64,000 nt of DNA from Chromobotia macracanthus (Eukaryota > Chordata > Actinopteri > Cypriniformes > Botiidae), in assembly GCA_036877525.1 (NCBI GenBank), contig JAZGTH010000072.1, forward strand, positions 1,736,001-1,800,000, in the 5' to 3' direction. This document shows, piece by piece, positions 58,703 to 64,000 of this stretch. Position 1 is the stretch's first letter, and each line of letters opens with the position of its first letter. Below the pieces are notes generated by a model. The model did not search any database and had not been told where the DNA came from. It saw nothing but the letters and a program-made list of their open reading frames with translations. The position numbers and the translations under genes are program-made.

Positions 58703-58921
58703 ATGGGAAATGTTTAGGATCTCTGATTGATTGAAGACTTCATCTTGTCACAGTAAGATTTCTTCAGGAGACAATCAGTAAAAGTCTCAATATTCTTTCC
58801 CACTCATCTCACTGTCATCGTCTTGGAGAAACAACTGAGATTTTAAAGAGATATCAGTTATATCTCAGTCATATCTATCTATATCAGTATATAGTTATAT
58901 TGATCTATATCAGATATATAG

Positions 58922-59002
<81 letters not shown>

Positions 59003-59003
59003 C

Positions 59004-59064
<61 letters not shown>
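58922..59064. repeat. (TATC)n / (GATA)n microsatellite, about 35 units
   Basis: About 143 bp of ATCT units with one ACCT change near 59002. Flanked by related GATATATAGATC words. Confidence 0.97.
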
Positions 59065-59066
<2 letters not shown>

Positions 59067-61942
59067 CTGTATTAATTAGTCTCACAGATGTAGCACTTGT
59101 GTGTCTCTGGCTTCTATCCAGTGTAAGTGGGAATAAATCCCTGTGTGCCAGACCACAGCTGTGTGTGTGTGTGTCCACAAGTGGTGGGGGTCACAGTTAA
59201 AGATAATAGACTGCCATGGGTGGCTATTTGTTAAACAATTGTAAAATGCAGATGGCTGTATTCTCTAGGCACTGTACTAACAGAAGACCCATGTGAAAGG
59301 TCATCCAGGCTGTCAGACAGAGGGCAGCGGACACAGCTTTTAAGAAATCATACATGCTACTATAACTAGCCAGCAGTCACAAACATCACCTGTTCTGATA
59401 ATAGAGGCACTAAACCAGTTTGAGCGCAATAAGAAACATCAGTCAACACACAGAGTCACTAATTACTGTCTTTTGCTATTGTAAGAGAGAAAATGTGTTT
59501 TAGTATTTTGTGTTTGCATAAAAGTGTCTGCCAAATGCATATGTGTAACAAGAAAATAAGCAACTATTTCAGGTAGTCCAGAGCAAATATTTACTCTCTG
59601 CATAGGACAGATTTAGATGTTTTAATCCAGTATCAGGCAGAGAGGGCTTTTCAAAGACAATCTCTCAAATACGCGAGCGTGTCCGTGTTCACCAGAATGG
59701 GTTTGACACTGCGTGCGATTGCAGAGAACAAAGATTACAAGGTGGCCTGGTTTCCTGTCTCTTGATTTTGGCAGGAGATGTTTTTGTGCAACTCAGGGTC
59801 ACCCTGATCTTTGACAACTTTCTCTCCTTCTTCATCGTCCTTCCCTTCCTCCTCTTCCTCAGCTCTGTTTGTTCGCTTATCTCTCTGCGGCTCTGCTGTC
59901 CCCTCAAGCTGTCTAAGCCATCGTTTCGTCCTTGTGCTGCCAAAAGAAAGCTGAAGGATTGCCTGCCACTTTTCACCGCCTGCAAAATACCTACACTGGA
60001 AAGTAGGGCACCAACCAATAACGTCTGATAATGTCTGATAACCAGCTGCAGCTCCAGGGACCGTGTATATATTGTCCACACTTGAGCTGTTTGCAAAATT
60101 AAGAAAACAGTAAGAAAGAAGAAGCCAAAATGATTACATCAAAACATTCATTTATAGGTCAAATCATTAATTTTTGAATGTTCCGATAATAACATTCACG
60201 AACAAATCATTATTTTGAGGTTGCTGGTGTAATGATTCATTTAATAAAAGAAATGAATAAAGTTTAAAACTAAATGTTAAAATTAATTATCTATTTAATG
60301 AACTAATTGGAAAACTGTGTGTAAATTACTCAACGGTCTATACTTCAAGCAAACTTTTAAAGATATAGAATAAGTATAATCAGTTTCAATAAAGGTAAAA
60401 GAATCAAACAGAAACGCATACATTTACGTTAAATGCAACTGTAAGCACTAATAAACAATCCACATTAAATAAAGAAAATTTAATTATAAAATACAGCAGC
60501 TAGTAACCACTGTATTTATGATTAAATTAAATACAATGCCATTCAGGAAAGAACTTCTGAGCCACAACACAAACAAATCACTTTCAAAATTTTGATTATA
60601 ATGAACCCATATACTGACATAAATCAGACAAACCAACTCTTGTTGTTTCTGATGGGCATTCAGAATAAAGGCCAGTTTACAGGTGACATTCAAACTGCAG
60701 CATTACCTACAATGACTGCCACCCAGTTTAGTTCATAAAATATTGTAGTCTTTCTGCTAGGTTCACATGCTTGATCAGACATCACACAAATAACAACCTT
60801 GAGGAACAATGAACGTCAGCTCGCTCCTCATGTGAAGGTGATGGAGAAACTGCTCGTCCTCTGGAGAACTGTAAAAACTGATGTGCCCTTTTGGCTTTCT
60901 TGCCACTGACCTCCACATCAGACCCAGAGTGATGGCTGCAGTTTTACTGCATGTCCAAGGTCCAGCCGCCTGAGTCTGAACAGTTATTACGCATCCCACA
61001 GAGGGCATTTAACTTGGATGTTGCCCAGAAACCCATAGTGGAGCTTGTTATGTCTGAAGGGTATCTCATGATTTTTAACTAGCAGAAGATGTCCAACAGC
61101 ATGAAGCACAATTAACTCCTGAAGGTAGCAAACAAAAAGGTATTTTGGGAAATCAACACCTTTTAAACCTATTCCGTCTCAGAAAGAAGCAATGGGAGTC
61201 GTTATCTACCACATGCCTGGGAATAATTACTTTCTTTGTAGCCATTTTGTTGTTAGCTGATAATAATAGTGGTCCCTGGTGAATTTTTATTAGGTGATGT
61301 TGACCTTGAGAAAGTACACACATCGCTGAAATCTTAACTAGGACCGGAACGTGCTTCTAAAACCCTTCTCGCTTCATCTGCCTGCACCAACTGAAGTGAA
61401 AAACCACTGGAGGTTCAGGAAAGACAAGACATCTCCTGATACCCCCCCTTATCCCACCCTTCAGCTTTCATTCCTCCCCGATGATGGTAATTTGCCCCAA
61501 GACAGACATGTTCCTAAATGTACATACGTACTGTATCCAATCCAATCCTACTAACCAATCAAATTTTAGGGTTTAGGAAATGGTGGGGTAGGTTATTGCT
61601 ACTCACAATGAGATCTTCAGTATCTCAGTGTTTCTCCTTGGCAGCAATGGTATTTAATAAAGAGCAAATATAGACTTTAACTCTTCATTAAATACAGTCA
61701 TCTGCTCCAGTTCTGGATATTATTAACACAAATATCAACTGTAAAACTATTCCCCTATTCTGGAATCGGAAAAGAGAAATATTCCCTGGAGAATTCCAAA
61801 GATGGCAACCTTAGATCACGTTGATCTAACTGTAGCAGCATGTTCTCCCCGACACCATCTCTGCATTATTGAAACCTGCATCACTCTGTAGAGGTGAGAA
61901 TGAGCCTTCAGCTCCCAAAGCTTGAAGATTCGACAATGCAGA

Positions 61943-62262
61943 CCCAGCTAACAATTGGTTATAAGAACATTACTTAAACGTTTATTGTAACTATGTACAG
62001 CTGATGTTATTGCCTCCCTATGATTTATCGCTTTGTTTTCCTCACCTTGTAAATCGCTTTGGATAAAAGCCTCTGCTACATGCCTAAATGTAAATGTAAT
62101 GTAAATTATTAAAAACGTTCCACTAATGACTTTAGAATAGCACTTTTAACATGATATATAATGTATACAACATATAAAATAAAATCATCCTACGAACATT
62201 ACTGCAAGAACATTTTTGATAATACTTACAGAACTTTTTGAGAACACTCCCTGTTAGCTGGG
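61943..62262. mobile_element. CAGCTAAC-type MITE interrupted by a SINE tail
   Basis: Starts CCCAGCTAACAATTGG and ends ACTCCCTGTTAGCTGGGA, but the middle carries foreign sequence (about 61990-62105) that ends in a SINE tail. The two MITE parts are collinear with intact copies across the insert. Confidence 0.8.
61990..62105 (+). mobile_element. SINE piece nested in a MITE
   Basis: Contains TGTAAATCGCTTTGGATAAA followed by GCCTCTGCTACATGCCTAAA and a TGTAAATGTAATGTAA end, the usual cyprinid SINE tail. The head is not recognisable. Confidence 0.72.
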
Positions 62263-62787
62263 AAGACGACACTAAATATGCCTGTAAACTAAACCCAAGT
62301 TTAACCTATGCAGAAGTCCCACATCAGCAATACTAAGACCCTTTTTCCGTCCACTCTGCAAATTCCTGAGAAGAATAGGTCTGTTCTGACCAGAAAACAG
62401 GTTTAACAGTCAATCCCATTAAAGTATATGTGGAGACAATTATAGCATGCAGTCTGAAACCGCCCACAGAGAAAAATCAAGTACCAACACAACACTAATA
62501 ATACCCACGGTGGGAGTTAGATGGTGAGGCATATTGTACAACAATTGCCAGTGTGATGTTACCCTCCCTTCTGAGTGATGGCTCTTAATTTCTGCCTGAC
62601 TTTACAGTAACAGGCTTGTGTAACTGACTGAGACTGTTTAGATGTGTGTGTGTCAGGGGAAATGTTCTCCTTATTACATTCTGTCACAATAGCCCTGCTG
62701 AGGTTTCTGTTTGACAGTGGTATTCACATTAGTTGCAACTAGACTGTGATCGTGAAGGTGAATCTAACAAAGAAACATACAGAACAT

Positions 62788-63080
62788 CCCAGCTAACAAT
62801 TTTAAGTTGTAAGAATGTTTCCCTAATGTTTCTATTAATAACAAAAATGCTATTTTATTTTAGGAACGTTCCAATTCAAAAGGTCCAGTTTTTTAGATGT
62901 TGCTTTAACATTATTGCTTGGTTATAAGAACATTATTCAAAACTTCTGTTAAGTCTGAATGTTTTTTAAATGTTTCACTAACAACTTTAATATACAGTTT
63001 TTGATATATATGATATAAAACATTAAAAGAACATTAGAGAACCTTAGTCAATGTTTTGAGAAAGTTCCCTGTTTGTTAGG
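62788..63080. mobile_element. CAGCTAAC-type MITE (reverse orientation)
   Basis: Starts CCCAGCTAACAATTTTAAG and ends AAGTTCCCTGTTTGTTAGG. Confidence 0.83.
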
Positions 63081-64000
63081 ATATTGCACCCAATGTCAGG
63101 AAAAAAAATTTTAAACTAATTTTAAACTCTGGCCTTTTTAATGCACAGTACCAATCCATTGTGCTCTATATATTTTGATCAGTGATGTTGCTTAAAATAA
63201 AACTAAACAAATAAACCTTTAAAATCATGCCAAGTCTTTAAAATAGATACACGGAGATGTGCCTGAAGTCTCTCGCACAAACACTCTCTTGTATAAAGGG
63301 AAACAACAGGCAAAAATAGACTAATTAAAGGAGAACAAGCTTTACAAGTGCTTTGTCATCATTAAAAGGGAACAGTTTTATGGCGCCTGCTCGAACCTGC
63401 TGGAATTAGCCCTACTGTCACCAGCCTGCTGGGAATGAAAGGGCAGCTCACAGCTCAGGGTTACCAGAGGTCATGGGTCACTGAAGGGGCAGCTGAAACC
63501 TACACATACACACATACACCAAAGCCACAAAATGCAAGCATCTATCACATGGATGAATAAATGAATCACAAACAGAGGAATGGTACATAAGCAGAGGTTG
63601 TTTTTCATGTCAGGAGATGATGGAGTTATGACGTATCAACATTGTCTCAGTTTTCCTTAATTCCTTAGGAAAAAATAAAACAAAACTGTAAAAAGAAAGT
63701 GGACAGCATATCTTGGATAATTTAGTCTTTGAAAATGTTGATAATGTTTTAATTCAAATGAAAATCTGTGACTTTCATTGCTCACTTTGGTATCTCGGCA
63801 AATCTGAGCATGGTCTGAGATATTTCCTCTGGAGGAAAACATATAACAGATTACTGAAGTGTAAACCAAATCTAAGCACCATTGGACTGATGTCCAATAT
63901 TTCATATTTCATCAAATGTTATTAATTTAATTTTGATTTTTATTTTCATGGAGAAACCACAATGGACACATCAACACATCAAAACACAACCTACAACACA

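Larger units (their letters stand above)
46491..64000. other. Gene-poor region upstream of nrip1
   Basis: About 17.5 kb without a recognised gene. Occupied by at least eight MITE copies or fragments, SINE pieces, satellites and microsatellites. Exon-like stretches at 53717-54050, 59735-60079 and 60775-61008 are discussed as leads. Confidence 0.65.

Noticed and set aside
1..64000. let-7c / mir-99a / mir-125b cluster that lies on the same human chromosome arm
   Set aside because: I looked for the mature sequences and did not see them; the human cluster lies further beyond USP25, which would be outside this window.

Overview
The window is nuclear DNA of a teleost, most probably a cypriniform (carp or zebrafish-like) fish. 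The evidence is vertebrate multi-exon gene structure with GT-AG introns, protein sequences close to human USP25 and NRIP1, and a repeat load of tRNA-derived SINEs with the tail common in cyprinid fish, short palindromic non-autonomous DNA transposons and many microsatellites. There is no bacterial, plasmid or viral content, no CRISPR array and no rRNA or functional tRNA gene that I can see.

Region by region. (1) 63-15710, minus strand: 24 coding exons of usp25, a deubiquitinase, from the start codon to the codon ending RRECLL (about residue 1031). The last roughly 120 codons lie beyond the left edge. All splice phases join exactly. Two in-frame cassette exons (3449-3622 and 2811-2906) match the place and sequence type of the muscle-form exons of mammalian USP25. 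One intron uses a GC donor. (2) 15711-16610: a compact promoter with ETS and CRE-type sites, bordered by a seven-copy 90-bp minisatellite. (3) 16611-21960: intergenic, with one good CTCF-like site. (4) 21961-27358, minus strand: the single coding exon of nrip1 (RIP140, a nuclear-receptor corepressor; 1074 codons from 27004 to 23780) with its 3' UTR and the 3' part of its 5' UTR. (5) 27359-46166: probable 5' intron of nrip1, ending in a CpG-rich area at about 45900-46490 that looks like the nrip1 promoter and first non-coding exon. (6) 46500-64000: gene-poor DNA rich in copies of one palindromic MITE, SINE pieces, a long GATA/TATC microsatellite and a purine-only minisatellite. A few exon-like stretches are listed as leads only.

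How the genes relate: USP25 trims ubiquitin chains in signalling and ER-associated degradation, and NRIP1 represses nuclear-receptor target genes. They are not a functional unit. They are old neighbours (both on human chromosome 21q), but here they lie in tandem on one strand, whereas from memory the human pair is head-to-head.

I did not find a clearly new biological system. The best leads are the altered usp25/nrip1 orientation, the promoter-flanking 90-bp array, the GC-AG intron beside a 21-bp duplication, the CpG-rich exon-like ORF at 32327-32422, and a possible non-coding RNA terminal exon at 53717-54050.
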